DNA of 64,000 nt from CALZFJ01 sp964459845 (GCA_964459845.1 CAYWOC010000003.1:1-64000); one strand, 5' to 3'. Counted from the first letter of the stretch, positions 16,360 through 26,128 are shown. Numbers and translations: made by a program. The notes: generated by a model from the sequence alone, not told the origin.

Positions 16360-17172
16360 ATGGTTGAATTTGCCTCTCGCCTTCCAGATTCGCGCTTGCG
16401 TCCTTTTATAAAAATGTATTTTTGGGGACGCGATCCAAAACCGCCTTTGGCTCAACGTGTTGTGCCTAATGGCGAGATGGGGCTGTTGTTCTATCGCGGC
16501 AACAGGGTCAGTCTTGATGGCGATAAGAGCGTACAAAGCTGCATAAAGGGGCAGTCGATGCGCTATCATGACATTATATCTATGGGCGGCATAGAGATTG
16601 TAGGCACACATTTCACTGTATTGGGTGCAAGTATGTTCTTCAAAGCACCTTTAATCGAGCATTTTGAGGCAGCCACCGAATTGGACGATTTAAGGGATGG
16701 CGAACTTATGGAACTGGAAGAGCGTGTCATGCTTGCCAACGACCACACCGAATGCTGGAAAGAGATGGAGCGGTTCTTCCTCCACAGGCTGTCGAATATC
16801 ACTGAAACCAAACTGCTCAATCTCCGCCGTCTGCATCGCGCCATATTGTATGGACAACACCATATAGCTACAGCACGCATCGGTGATATTGCTTCTGAGG
16901 CGTGTCTAAGCCAACGACACTTCGGAAGAATGTTTGCAAATCTGGTAGGATTGTCGCCTAAGGACTATATCAGGCTCTTACGCTACCGCAACACGCTGCT
17001 CGACCTGAAGCGAAACAGCGACATCCTGTCCATGGAAGAAATAGCATGGAGAAACGGCTACTACGACTATTCGCACCTATCCTATGATTTCAGAAAGATT
17101 TCGGGATATTCGCCGAAACAGCTTTTGAAGGTGTCGGCAAGTGAAAACGATACCGTGGGATGGAGAATATAA
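16360..17172 (+). CDS. AraC-family transcriptional regulator
   Basis: The 270-residue protein has an N-terminal region starting SRLPDSRLRPFIKMYFWG (6-23), like the DUF6597-type sensor domains of AraC regulators. Two helix-turn-helix units follow at about 165-265 (ARIGDIASEACLSQRHFGRMF and MEEIAWRNGYYDYSHLSYDF). It probably binds DNA as an effector-responsive activator. A GyrI-like putative ligand-binding protein is encoded 32 nt downstream; in many relatives that domain is fused to the AraC HTH. Confidence 0.9.
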   Translation: MVEFASRLPDSRLRPFIKMYFWGRDPKPPLAQRVVPNGEMGLLFYRGNRVSLDGDKSVQSCIKGQSMRYHDIISMGGIEIVGTHFTVLGASMFFKAPLIEHFEAATELDDLRDGELMELEERVMLANDHTECWKEMERFFLHRLSNITETKLLNLRRLHRAILYGQHHIATARIGDIASEACLSQRHFGRMFANLVGLSPKDYIRLLRYRNTLLDLKRNSDILSMEEIAWRNGYYDYSHLSYDFRKISGYSPKQLLKVSASENDTVGWRI

Positions 17173-17204
17173 TTTTTCAACAACATATAATTTAAATTCG
17201 ACAA

Positions 17205-17711
17205 ATGGAAATTACATCAAGGATTGAAACGAGGAAAGCTGTCAAGGCAATAAGTGTGCGCTTGACCGGAGACTATCAAAAGCTCAACTATATGGACGCT
17301 TGGAATAAATTAGGCGAATATTGCATCGCAAATCGCATAAATTACAATTGTCCTGATGCAGAATATATCAATATTTATCATGACAACCCAGCCACTACTC
17401 CCGCCGACGAATGCAGAACCGATGTCTGCATAGCCGCACCAATAATTGAGCAGATGGAGTCCACAGCCGATGTTCACACAATCACAATATATGGAGGTCG
17501 ATATCTTGTGTATCGTTATCAAGGGCCATACGATAAACTTGGCGAAGTTAATGCCATAGTCTATGGAGAATTGCTGCCAAACTCAGGAGAAAAAGTTAGA
17601 ATCGGTGATGGCGTAATTGAGCATTGCAATATGTTTGAACGTTATCTCAACGATCCCGAAAGCACAGCACCAGAAAATCTGCTAACCGAAATTTGGATTC
17701 CTATAGAATAA
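17205..17711 (+). CDS. GyrI-like small-molecule-binding domain protein
   Basis: The 168-residue protein matches the GyrI-like/SOUL-like effector-binding fold: an N-terminal VKAISVRLTGDY strand, an AWNKLGEYC helix, CIAAPIIEQ, the YLVYRYQGPYDKL block, and a C-terminal LLTEIWIPIE. Stand-alone members bind or hydrolyse small hydrophobic compounds, or act as the sensor half of multidrug regulators. The AraC gene just upstream makes a split sensor-regulator pair possible. The ligand is unknown. Confidence 0.82.
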   Translation: MEITSRIETRKAVKAISVRLTGDYQKLNYMDAWNKLGEYCIANRINYNCPDAEYINIYHDNPATTPADECRTDVCIAAPIIEQMESTADVHTITIYGGRYLVYRYQGPYDKLGEVNAIVYGELLPNSGEKVRIGDGVIEHCNMFERYLNDPESTAPENLLTEIWIPIE

Positions 17712-17767
17712 TTCCACATAATGAGTAATTGCGTTTGGGCTAATTTTACACACATATCTGAAAACGA

Positions 17768-17842
17768 AGCGCGAGTTCGGAACATTTCCAAACTCGCGCT
17801 AAATATTTCATCATAGCACAAATCTGTTATTTGGATTTGTGC
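17768..17842 (-). terminator. Two hairpins between the GyrI-like gene and alaS
   Basis: The first hairpin pairs AGCGCGAGTT (17768-17777) with AACTCGCGCT (17791-17800); the second pairs GCACAAATC (17816-17824) with GATTTGTGC (17834-17842). Both are perfect but lack a long T run. They lie between convergent genes and probably serve as 3' ends for both. Confidence 0.5.
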
Positions 17843-17858
17843 AGAATTTCTCTATTAA

Positions 17859-20480
17859 TTAATTCAATCCGAGCAACTCAATCATCTTGTCCATTGCAGC
17901 CGCCAGCCCATCCGGATTCTTGCCGCCAGCTTGTGCGAAATGCGGCTGACCGCCACCACCGCCCTGAATCAACTTGGCAGCTTCACGCACAACCTTAGAT
18001 GCATTCAAGCCATCTTTCGTGAGGTTTTCCGAAATCATCACAGTCAGCATCGGCTTGCCATTTTCTTGAGTTGCAGCGAGGAATATGGTATCCTCCTTGC
18101 ACTCAGCCTTGATGGCAAATGCCACTCCTTTCACCACCTCAGCTATGCGTATGCCACGGCAAGTCACAAGTGTTATGCCATTCTTGTTCTCAGCCTTGGC
18201 AACAAGCTCTTTTTTCAAGTTCTTGATGCGCTCCTGCAAGAACTCATCTGCCTGCTTGCGAAGGTCGGCATTCTCAGCGATAGACTTCTGCAATGCATTG
18301 ATGACATTCGGAGTATTGTTGAGCAAGCCGCTGATTTTCTTTATCGTATCCTCAAAATCATAAATCGTTTTTTCAACCTGTGAGCCTGTTATTGCTTCTA
18401 TACGGCGAATGCCCGCAGCGATACTGCTCTCCGACATAATCTTAATCATACCGATATTACCGGTATTCTTGACATGCGTACCGCCACATAGTTCCACAGA
18501 GTCGCCATATTTGATTACACGAACTTCATCACCATATTTCTCGCCAAACAATGCCATAGCACCAAGAGCCTTAGCCTCAGCTATTGGCATATTGCGATAT
18601 TCACAACGCTCTATCGCCTCACGAACTTTAGCATTGGCAAGATGCTCCACTTTGCGTATTTCCTCTTCGGTCATCTTTTGGAAGTGCGAGAAGTCGAAAC
18701 GCAAAATATCTGGGCTGACAAATGAGCCTTTCTGCTCTACATGTGTACCAAGCACCTCGCGAAGCGCTTCATGCAGCAAGTGCGTGGCTGTGTGATTGCA
18801 ACTTGTGGCTTGACGCGCCTCGGCATCTATCACAGCGTGAACCGGCTCGGTGACATCCTTTGGCAGACGCTTTGCGATATGAACAGGCAAATTATTCTCA
18901 CGCTTGGTGTCGATAATCTCAACAATGTCGTCACCGCAAATAAGCTTTCCTTTATCACCTACCTGACCTCCCATTTCGGCATAGAAAGGTGTGCGAGAAA
19001 GCACTATCTGATAAAATTCATAATTTTTCTGTTTAACTTTACGGTAGCGCAAAATTTCAGCATCCACTTCGTTCAAGTCATAACCCACAAACTCTGTTTC
19101 ACCCTCTTTAAGCTCCACCCAATCAGTAGTCTCCACTGCTGCCGCATTGCGTGCGCGCTCTTTCTGCTTCTGCATCTCAGCATTGAAGCCATCTACATCA
19201 ACCGTCATTCCATTTTCTTTCAAGATAAGCTCCGTAAGGTCGAGAGGGAATCCGTATGTATCGTAAAGCGTAAATGCATCTTTGCCGGCAATTTCAGTCT
19301 TGCCTTCGGTTTTTGCATCAGCCATAACCTTGTCGATAAGTTTCATGCCTGTCTCAAGTGTACGCAAGAATGCCTCTTCCTCCTCTTTGATAACACGCTT
19401 GATAAGTTCACTCTGAGCCACAAGTTCTGGATAAGCCTCGCCCATCGACTCGATAAGAGTATCAATCAGCTTGTACAAGAAAGCACTCTTGAGGTTAAGG
19501 AATGTGTATCCATAACGCACGGCACGGCGCAGGATTCGGCGAATCACATATCCAGCCTTAGCATTCGACGGGAGCTGTGAGTCGGCTATGGAGAATGCTA
19601 TTGTGCGCACATGGTCGGCAATCACACGCATTGCAATGTCGCACTGCTTGTCGTCGCCATATTTGTGACCCGAAATCTCACCCACCTTCTTGATCAGTGG
19701 CTGGAACACATCTGTATCATAGTTGGATTGCTTGCCTTGCAAAGCCATACACAAGCGTTCAAATCCCATACCTGTATCTATCACTCGTGCTGGTAGCGGT
19801 TCAAGCGAGCCGTCGGCCTTGCGGTTATACTGCATGAACACAAGATTCCAGATTTCGATAACTTGCGGATGACTTGCGTTCACGAGGTCGCGACCAGGCA
19901 CTTTTGCACGTTCCGCATCATCACGCAGGTCGATATGAATTTCAGAACATGGGCCGCATGGACCTGTATCCCCCATTTCCCAAAAGTTGTCGTGGCGGTT
20001 GCCATTTATGATATGGTCTTTTGGAAGATGCTGCTCCCAATAGCTGGCAGCCTCATTGTCGCGTTCCAAGCCTTCGGGTTCATATCCTTCAAAAACGGTA
20101 GCATACAGATGCTCAGGATTGAGTTTCAACACATCTACAAGATATTCCCATGCCCAGTTGATGGCTTCCTTCTTGAAATAGTCGCCAAACGACCAGTTGC
20201 CAAGCATCTCAAACATGGTGTGGTGATATGTGTCAAGTCCCACTTCCTCAAGGTCGTTATGCTTACCGCTCACGCGCAAGCACTTCTGTGAATCCGCCGC
20301 TCGTTTGAACTTTGGCGCGACATTGCCAAGGATAATATCCTTGAATTGATTCATACCTGCATTCGTGAACATCAGTGTAGGGTCATCCTTTATGACCATA
20401 GGTGCAGAAGGCACAATCGTGTGTCCCTTGCTGCGGAAAAAATCTTTAAATGATTCTCTTACTTCTTTTGCTGTAAGCAT
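17859..20480 (-). CDS. alaS: Alanyl-tRNA synthetase
   Basis: The 873-residue class II synthetase charges tRNA-Ala. The N-terminal catalytic core (SFKDFFRSKGH, FTNAGMNQF, YHHTMFEMLGNWSFGDYFKK) is followed by the editing domain with the zinc-binding motifs HTATHLLH and CGGTHVKNTG, and by a C-terminal region ending in a glycine-rich block (GGGGGQPHFAQAGG). Full length. Its promoter is TTTG (20606-20603), 20 nt, TACTTTTG (20582-20575), leaving an 85-90 nt leader; no specific leader structure was recognised. Confidence 0.98.
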   Translation of the reverse strand: MLTAKEVRESFKDFFRSKGHTIVPSAPMVIKDDPTLMFTNAGMNQFKDIILGNVAPKFKRAADSQKCLRVSGKHNDLEEVGLDTYHHTMFEMLGNWSFGDYFKKEAINWAWEYLVDVLKLNPEHLYATVFEGYEPEGLERDNEAASYWEQHLPKDHIINGNRHDNFWEMGDTGPCGPCSEIHIDLRDDAERAKVPGRDLVNASHPQVIEIWNLVFMQYNRKADGSLEPLPARVIDTGMGFERLCMALQGKQSNYDTDVFQPLIKKVGEISGHKYGDDKQCDIAMRVIADHVRTIAFSIADSQLPSNAKAGYVIRRILRRAVRYGYTFLNLKSAFLYKLIDTLIESMGEAYPELVAQSELIKRVIKEEEEAFLRTLETGMKLIDKVMADAKTEGKTEIAGKDAFTLYDTYGFPLDLTELILKENGMTVDVDGFNAEMQKQKERARNAAAVETTDWVELKEGETEFVGYDLNEVDAEILRYRKVKQKNYEFYQIVLSRTPFYAEMGGQVGDKGKLICGDDIVEIIDTKRENNLPVHIAKRLPKDVTEPVHAVIDAEARQATSCNHTATHLLHEALREVLGTHVEQKGSFVSPDILRFDFSHFQKMTEEEIRKVEHLANAKVREAIERCEYRNMPIAEAKALGAMALFGEKYGDEVRVIKYGDSVELCGGTHVKNTGNIGMIKIMSESSIAAGIRRIEAITGSQVEKTIYDFEDTIKKISGLLNNTPNVINALQKSIAENADLRKQADEFLQERIKNLKKELVAKAENKNGITLVTCRGIRIAEVVKGVAFAIKAECKEDTIFLAATQENGKPMLTVMISENLTKDGLNASKVVREAAKLIQGGGGGQPHFAQAGGKNPDGLAAAMDKMIELLGLN

Positions 20481-20574
20481 AATTTTAAATATATAGTTTC
20501 TTGTTAGCTATTATTTATCAATCTTTTTGTGGAGTTTTTCAGTCTTTGCCGAACTTTTCTCCAGAAATAATTTA

Positions 20575-20606
20575 CAAAAGTAGTTTATAAATATTATTTT
20601 TGCAAA
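20575..20606 (-). promoter_or_regulatory. alaS promoter, overlapping the divergent MerR promoter region
   Basis: On the minus strand TTTG is followed after 20 nt by TACTTTTG. A plus-strand TATTTTTG at 20595-20602 overlaps it and may start the MerR gene, so the two could compete. Confidence 0.55.
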
Positions 20607-20645
20607 CGTAAAGGGTTATATAAAAACCATCAATATAAAAAAACG

Positions 20646-20993
20646 ATGCCTAAGCGCGACAGTCTTGACAAGAAATATTACCGAATACGCGAAGTTGCGG
20701 ATATTTTGAATATCCCCGCATCCACTTTGCGCTTTTGGGAAAACCAGTTCACAATAATAAATCCAAAACGCACCGACACCAACCGCCGGCTATATACGCC
20801 AAGCGACATCGAGACTATTCGGCTCGTGTATTATCTCGTGAAAGAGAAAGGCATGAAGCTCGAAGCCGCGCAAGCCGAAATACGGCGCAACCGCTCCAAT
20901 GTGTCGAAGCGCATTGAGGTAATCGACCGTCTGCGTACCATACGTGCCGAAATTATAAGAATGAAAAGCGAAATCGACAAAATACGCCTATAA
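20646..20993 (+). CDS. MerR-family transcriptional regulator
   Basis: The 115-residue protein has a MerR winged helix-turn-helix at about 11-80 (YRIREVADILNIPASTLRFW, with RRLYTPSDIETIRLVYYL as the wing and third helix). A short C-terminal coiled segment follows. It has no effector domain and no metal-binding cysteines, so it belongs with small MerR-like proteins of unknown stimulus. It is divergent from alaS with a 165-nt shared region. Confidence 0.88.
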   Translation: MPKRDSLDKKYYRIREVADILNIPASTLRFWENQFTIINPKRTDTNRRLYTPSDIETIRLVYYLVKEKGMKLEAAQAEIRRNRSNVSKRIEVIDRLRTIRAEIIRMKSEIDKIRL

Positions 20994-21032
20994 TCCATAT
21001 TCTGCCGTCTAAAGGAATTTGTGCAAAAGAAT

Positions 21033-22010
21033 CTATGCGCCACCACAGCGTTTCACCACATCAGCTATCGCCTGTGTCAATTTAGCCGGAAGCAGATATG
21101 CCACCCAAAATGCCAATCGGAATTTTAGCGGCATATACTCGTAGTGCAGTATTCCACGATTGGTTTCAGGAAATGTGTTTTTCCACAGCCTCACGTCCAC
21201 ATTATGTCCTCGCAGCAACTTTATCTTTGCCGAAAATTTAAGATGGCTCAGAAATTCTGCGTATGCTTCAGAATATCCATTGTCGGAAAACCATGTGTCA
21301 AGGAATTTTGCACATGCGAGCTGGTCTTTCAGCCTCACTTCCTGACGTTGCTCCGTGAGCGACATACCGTCATTGGCATGGCGATAATGATAATAAGGTG
21401 TTTCAAGCCTCGTCACTACAGCAGCTTTCACATAAGCTCTTGCCGTTATCGCCACATCCTCCCAGCAGTTCACATCCGTATAGTCTATAAGATTATTCTT
21501 TTTCAAGAATGTGGTGCGAAACATCTTGTTCCATACAGCCAGATACAGAGTGTTGATTGGAATAGCATTAAGGTCTATACCACTGCCCTTAGGCATTTTC
21601 ACAACGTTCTCACCATCGGGATATTTGTCAAAATAGGAAGTCACCACAATATCGCTTCCAGCAGTCATCGCCGCAGCCAGCATATCTTGAGCCATATTTG
21701 GTTCCACATAGTCATCTGCGTCGCATGAAATGAGGTATTCTCCTCGTGCCTCCTTAATGCCTTCGGTGCGCGTTGCCGACAGTCCGCAATTTATGTCATG
21801 AACTATTATTCGTGCGTCACGCCCACGAGAGCTGCGTTCAAGCATGCCTCGCAGCGATGCAAGTGTACCATCGCATGAGCAATCGTCGACAAATATATAT
21901 TCTATGTTTCGGTAAGTCTGAGCCAGCAACGACTCCACACATTCCTCCACATAACGCTCAACATTATACATTGGGACTACTATCGACAGCAGCGGCTCAC
22001 GGTTTTTCAT
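21033..22010 (-). CDS. Family 2 glycosyltransferase
   Basis: The 325-residue GT-A enzyme opens with LLSIVVPMYNVERYVEECVESLL and has YIFVDDCSCDGT and the metal-binding DADD (YLISCDADDYVEPNM). It probably adds a sugar to a surface polysaccharide or lipid carrier on the cytoplasmic face; donor and acceptor are unknown. It lies 18 nt after a small barrel gene and is possibly co-transcribed with it. Confidence 0.9.
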   Translation of the reverse strand: MKNREPLLSIVVPMYNVERYVEECVESLLAQTYRNIEYIFVDDCSCDGTLASLRGMLERSSRGRDARIIVHDINCGLSATRTEGIKEARGEYLISCDADDYVEPNMAQDMLAAAMTAGSDIVVTSYFDKYPDGENVVKMPKGSGIDLNAIPINTLYLAVWNKMFRTTFLKKNNLIDYTDVNCWEDVAITARAYVKAAVVTRLETPYYHYRHANDGMSLTEQRQEVRLKDQLACAKFLDTWFSDNGYSEAYAEFLSHLKFSAKIKLLRGHNVDVRLWKNTFPETNRGILHYEYMPLKFRLAFWVAYLLPAKLTQAIADVVKRCGGA

Positions 22011-22028
22011 ATTTCGGAAACTTATTTT

Positions 22029-22514
22029 TCAGAATATATAGCCTATACCTATCGACAAGCCAAACGATGTTGCGTCCTTAACAAGCGAATACTTACCCTC
22101 CACCATGAACTTCAGTGCAGGAGTTACCTTTATGTCATAACCGCAACCCACATTTAATCCGAAGCGGTTGATATTGTCGTTGTCGTCACCTTGATTGCTG
22201 TATTTCCAGCTCTGATATGTTATTCCGGCAAGCGGATAGAAGGTCATATTGGGCTGCACAGGTATCAAGAAGTGGGCATTTCCGTTGATATGGAATGCGC
22301 TGAGATTATTTTTCTTGAACAGCGTCTGCACATCAGGCGATAGTCGCAGCCATGGGTTGCACTGGTATTGCAAATATATGCCGGCAAGTCCCGATGAGGT
22401 CTTGCTGTTATAACCCGCCAAAATTCCGACCGATGTCTCTCCGGGCTTTGCGACAGCCGTTGTGGGCAGCATAGCCAATAATGCCAATGATATTATAGCG
22501 AATAGTTTTCTCAT
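22029..22514 (-). CDS. Small outer-membrane beta-barrel protein
   Basis: The 161-residue protein has a signal peptide (cleavage near AVAK at 20-23), alternating strands and the C-terminal GIGYIF typical of BAM substrates. The family is the short porin-like barrels of Bacteroidetes; the role is unknown. A promoter precedes it (TTTG 22575-22572, 18 nt, TATCTTTG 22553-22546). The glycosyltransferase follows after 18 nt. Confidence 0.82.
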   Translation of the reverse strand: MRKLFAIISLALLAMLPTTAVAKPGETSVGILAGYNSKTSSGLAGIYLQYQCNPWLRLSPDVQTLFKKNNLSAFHINGNAHFLIPVQPNMTFYPLAGITYQSWKYSNQGDDNDNINRFGLNVGCGYDIKVTPALKFMVEGKYSLVKDATSFGLSIGIGYIF

Positions 22515-22592
22515 TTTTTATTACTATGTGTTTTTATTATATCTGCAAAGATAACAAACTGCATCAAATATCAAAAGCGATAAAAGAGTTTT

Positions 22593-23807
22593 TCATCTTT
22601 GTTCACCAAATTTGATATAAGCACAATATTTCGAATCACGATATGCTGGCACAAGCGGCATCACTCCAGCCTCTATTCCATGACAAGAAGCGGCAACCTT
22701 AATGGGATTGGTTTCAACCATAGCCTGCATATATTCTGCCACGCCTCCTTGTTTAATATATTCCACATGGAAATGCCCCACTGTGCCTTCGGCTGCATAA
22801 GCATTGCCAAGCGACACTGCCACATGCCCCATAGTACGCCGCAAGTTGATTTCCACACAAGGATTAAGCATCACACGTCCATCGTCACCACGATACAGCA
22901 GCATATCCACTCCTATGCAGCCATCTTCATATCCAGTTTTTTCTGCTACATGATGCTGCATGAAATCTTTTATACTATTAAGCACTTCGTCGAGAAGCCG
23001 CTCGTCACCAAGTCTGCCAACTATCATCTGTCTGAGGCTCTCACTTCTCGCCACAACACCAACATCAAACGAGTTATGCGCATCATTGTGGAAAACCGAA
23101 TAACCAAAAAACGACACCACTCCGTCTTTGACCATATACTCCAGCGCAAAATCCATCACTTTATCGAAAGCCGCCTCACACATGACAGAACCTTGACGGT
23201 TTATTATACCTTGCGTCCATGTAATAAAGTTGCGCGACTCTGGCTCAAGCACCCGATATACTCCCCTACCGCTGCTCGACCATGGAGCTTTTATGAAGCA
23301 CTTGGGGTGCATCTGTTCAAACTCCTGGACTTCAGCCACAGTGCGAGCTTCAACAGGCGACACCGGAAAAGGATAATCTATGCTTCTCCTCAGCCATTCG
23401 AGCAACTTTATGGAGATGGCTCTATGCGAGCATTCCCTATATCGCATTATTCGCTCACGCGATGGCAGATAACAATCTTTTGCTCCTCCATTTATTAGCC
23501 GCTGCCTTAAATCGAGATTCCACCCCCATGGGAGAAATCTTCTCACTGTTCTGTTCTGCAACTGACTAATCTCCAAGCATTCCAATTCCGTCCCAATCCA
23601 CCTTGCGGCATATTCTTTGAGCCACATATTATCTTCCGCCCTATTCTGCGACAATATGGCAGCATCATTATTGTCATGAAACCACGCTGGCAGCATCTGT
23701 AAGTCGCGTCGCAACTGCCGCGCATGTGGTGGTGCAGTATAGCCCTCTATTCCGTAAGCCAAAGCAAGGTCACTGTCGGGATTAAATATCAATAATTTCT
23801 CGTTCAT
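22593..23807 (-). CDS. ATP-grasp-like protein of unknown function
   Basis: The 404-residue soluble protein starts LLIFNPDSDLALAYG. It carries features of an ATP-grasp ligase: CFIKAPWSSSGRGVY (about 193-207; lysine plus glycine-rich loop) and a later GVDMLLYRGDDGRVMLNP followed by CVEINLR, which resembles the metal-binding D...E-x-N signature. No substrate domain was recognised. It stands alone: divergent from the sigma factor and 78 nt before the barrel gene. Joining a carboxylate to an amine with ATP is an inference from the fold. Confidence 0.7.
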   Translation of the reverse strand: MNEKLLIFNPDSDLALAYGIEGYTAPPHARQLRRDLQMLPAWFHDNNDAAILSQNRAEDNMWLKEYAARWIGTELECLEISQLQNRTVRRFLPWGWNLDLRQRLINGGAKDCYLPSRERIMRYRECSHRAISIKLLEWLRRSIDYPFPVSPVEARTVAEVQEFEQMHPKCFIKAPWSSSGRGVYRVLEPESRNFITWTQGIINRQGSVMCEAAFDKVMDFALEYMVKDGVVSFFGYSVFHNDAHNSFDVGVVARSESLRQMIVGRLGDERLLDEVLNSIKDFMQHHVAEKTGYEDGCIGVDMLLYRGDDGRVMLNPCVEINLRRTMGHVAVSLGNAYAAEGTVGHFHVEYIKQGGVAEYMQAMVETNPIKVAASCHGIEAGVMPLVPAYRDSKYCAYIKFGEQR

Positions 23808-23913
23808 AGATACAAATTTAATCTATTCAAAAATTTTTCCGAAAAAAAACGCTATTTTAGTGCAACAATTTTTCAATTTCTGCATCTTAAGAGTAGAAAG
23901 ACAAAGACAAGAA

Positions 23914-24420
23914 ATGGATTCAAAAGATTTCAAAGAGAGATTTATGGCATTCTACCCGAAGCTTTACCGCATCGCCTACCGCATAGTAGATGACGCTGCC
24001 GAAGCAGAAGATGTAGTGCAAGAGGTATATGCCAAGCTCTGGCACGACCGCAATTCCCTCTATGATGTCAAGAATCCTGAGGCATATTGCACCACAGTCT
24101 TGAAAAATGCCGCATTGCAACATATACGCAACAGGCATAACACTGACTTTCTCAGCATCGACGATGGCTTCGAGCGAGTGACCGATGAGACATATCAGCC
24201 TGCCGAAACCTTGGAAAGTAGAGAAAAACTTAACGATGTGATTAAGATAATGGAGCATTTGCCGCCTCAGCAGCGCGAAGTACTTAGGCTTAGGGCTATA
24301 TCTGGACTGTCGATGCAAGACATTGAAAAGGCCACAGGTCTATCCGACTCAAACATACGCTCACTCTTGTCGAGGGCGAGAAAACGATTAAAAGATACTT
24401 ATAACAAGCTAACAAAATGA
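23914..24420 (+). CDS. ECF-type RNA polymerase sigma factor
   Basis: With the start at ATG 23914 the protein has 168 residues, normal for the family; an in-frame upstream extension to 23860 looks non-coding. Region 2 (FYPKLYRIAYRIV...AEDVVQEVYAKLW) and region 4 (LPPQQREVLRLRAISGLSMQ with SNIRSLLSRARKRL) are intact. The next gene overlaps by ATGA (24417-24420) and encodes a membrane protein that probably restrains this sigma factor. Genes at 25220 and 26240 continue the cluster and may be its targets. Confidence 0.93.
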   Translation: MDSKDFKERFMAFYPKLYRIAYRIVDDAAEAEDVVQEVYAKLWHDRNSLYDVKNPEAYCTTVLKNAALQHIRNRHNTDFLSIDDGFERVTDETYQPAETLESREKLNDVIKIMEHLPPQQREVLRLRAISGLSMQDIEKATGLSDSNIRSLLSRARKRLKDTYNKLTK

Positions 24421-25187
24421 ACGAAATGAACACGGACAAAATTGATGCTCTTCTTGAGAAGTTCTACGATGGCTCTGCCACCGACGATGAGGAACGGGCG
24501 CTTGCCGCATATTTCCGTTCTGAAAAGAATATTCCAAGTCGCTATGCTGCCGACCGTGATATAGTTCTCGGACTTAATAGCGGCTTTAATGATGCCGACA
24601 TCCCTTTACCCAAAGGCTTAGGTTCTCGCCTCAATGACATGATTGACAAACTTGCCGACGACGAAGTGGCTGAAGTGCCAGCAAGCAAAGTTATTCACAA
24701 GATAAACTGGAAAGCAGCCGCAAGCATCGCAGCTTGTGCCGCCATCGCCATAGGTACATTCTTCACATTTATCGACCTTGATGGCACAAGAGTATCGGGC
24801 ATTGAGCCTGAAATCACTGTTCAAAATTCGGAAAGGGCATCAATCGACACTATAAGGCACAATGTGGAAACATCTGCCACAACTGCCAGCAGAGAAATGC
24901 AGCATCCAGCCGGCAGTGCAACGGCAATAGCCACAACAGCCAAGGCAAAATCGCATAAGAGGCTCTTCCATCGCACAAAAAGAGCTATAAGCAATGTCGA
25001 TGAAGCCACTGCTCAGCAGCGCATCGACGACATAAAAGAGCCAGCTTCGCCCGATGAGGCTGTGCTTATAGCCGAAGCCGCATTCCAAAAACTTGCAATG
25101 CGCTTGGAGCGTTCAGCCATCAAGCTCGACATTGCGGAATCAAAGATTGACATGATTCCCGAAACAATAGAATTCACAAAATATTAA
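24417..25187 (+). CDS. Single-pass membrane protein, probable anti-sigma factor
   Basis: The 256-residue protein has a charged cytoplasmic N-terminus (DALLEKFYDGSATDDEERAL), one membrane segment at about 100-118 (AAASIAACAAIAIGTFFTF), and an outside part with no recognised domain. An N-in single-span protein overlapping an ECF sigma gene is the usual form of a Bacteroidetes anti-sigma factor. It lacks a clear FecR domain. Function is inferred from topology and position. Confidence 0.7.
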   Translation: MNEMNTDKIDALLEKFYDGSATDDEERALAAYFRSEKNIPSRYAADRDIVLGLNSGFNDADIPLPKGLGSRLNDMIDKLADDEVAEVPASKVIHKINWKAAASIAACAAIAIGTFFTFIDLDGTRVSGIEPEITVQNSERASIDTIRHNVETSATTASREMQHPAGSATAIATTAKAKSHKRLFHRTKRAISNVDEATAQQRIDDIKEPASPDEAVLIAEAAFQKLAMRLERSAIKLDIAESKIDMIPETIEFTKY

Positions 25188-25219
25188 TCAACTGAATACA
25201 GTAATAACAAACTACTATT

Positions 25220-26128
25220 ATGAAACGTTTTTTTCTTTCAGCAATTATTGCTATTGTCGCATTTATGACAAGTGCGACAGCATTAGCCGATAGCTTCGAC
25301 GAAGCCATCAGCAGCATTTCATCAATCAAAAACACAGAAGTAACCACACTGGCTAAACCTATGCTGAACTCGATGAGGATGCCATTCTCTGTGGCATACA
25401 ATATGGAGGCCATTAAGCGAAACATGACCACGATGACTATAGTCAATTCAGAGAAAAACCTCTCTAAAATCAGACAGACCATCAAGGATGCATCAAGAAA
25501 AGCATGCTACACCGTTATGCTCCATCAGAAAGACGAAGACGGCGAATCCACGACCATACTTGCACGCACAGCTAAAAATGGTTCATATTCACGCTTAGCC
25601 TTCATTATGGATGAAGAGGATGAAATCACATTTGCCATAATTGACGGCTCTTTCACCGAAGCCGATCTAAAATCCATGTTCAGCAAGAGACGCTCGGGCA
25701 ATTCTCTCTCAATATCTGTACCACAAACAACCATAGACATCAAAGCCGATACCCTGGGGATGTCGCCAGAAATGAAGCAGCAATATCTAAATCAGTTGCA
25801 GCAAGGTTTAGAAAATTACCAAAAAGGTATGGAACAATACAAAAAAGGTATGGAGCAGTATCAAAAAGCTATGGAACAATATCGGATAAGGATAAAAAGT
25901 GCCACAAAAAGCAACGATTTTGAAAAAATCCGCCAACAGCTTAAAGATGCCGGATTCAACCTTCCAGATACGTTTGATAAAGCTACTTTCGACATAGAAA
26001 CCTACCCAGCCACCATACAATATCACAACAAAGGCGAAGGGAAGAAAACCATCATTATCGACAAGGACGGCAAAATTACCATAAACGGCAAAGTTCTAAC
26101 TCCAAAAACTGAGAAAAATTCACATTAG
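25220..26128 (+). CDS. Exported protein with EQY heptad repeats, unknown function
   Basis: The 302-residue protein has a signal peptide (cleavage near ALAD at 21-24). Residues 27-150 resemble the DUF4252-like proteins that often accompany sigma/anti-sigma pairs. Residues 194-221 are four near-identical heptads (xxGMEQY type), encoded by a 21-bp DNA repeat at about 25799-25882, and likely form a short coiled coil. The C-terminus repeats simple K/I/T strands. It lies 32 nt after the probable anti-sigma gene. Confidence 0.7.
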   Translation: MKRFFLSAIIAIVAFMTSATALADSFDEAISSISSIKNTEVTTLAKPMLNSMRMPFSVAYNMEAIKRNMTTMTIVNSEKNLSKIRQTIKDASRKACYTVMLHQKDEDGESTTILARTAKNGSYSRLAFIMDEEDEITFAIIDGSFTEADLKSMFSKRRSGNSLSISVPQTTIDIKADTLGMSPEMKQQYLNQLQQGLENYQKGMEQYKKGMEQYQKAMEQYRIRIKSATKSNDFEKIRQQLKDAGFNLPDTFDKATFDIETYPATIQYHNKGEGKKTIIIDKDGKITINGKVLTPKTEKNSH

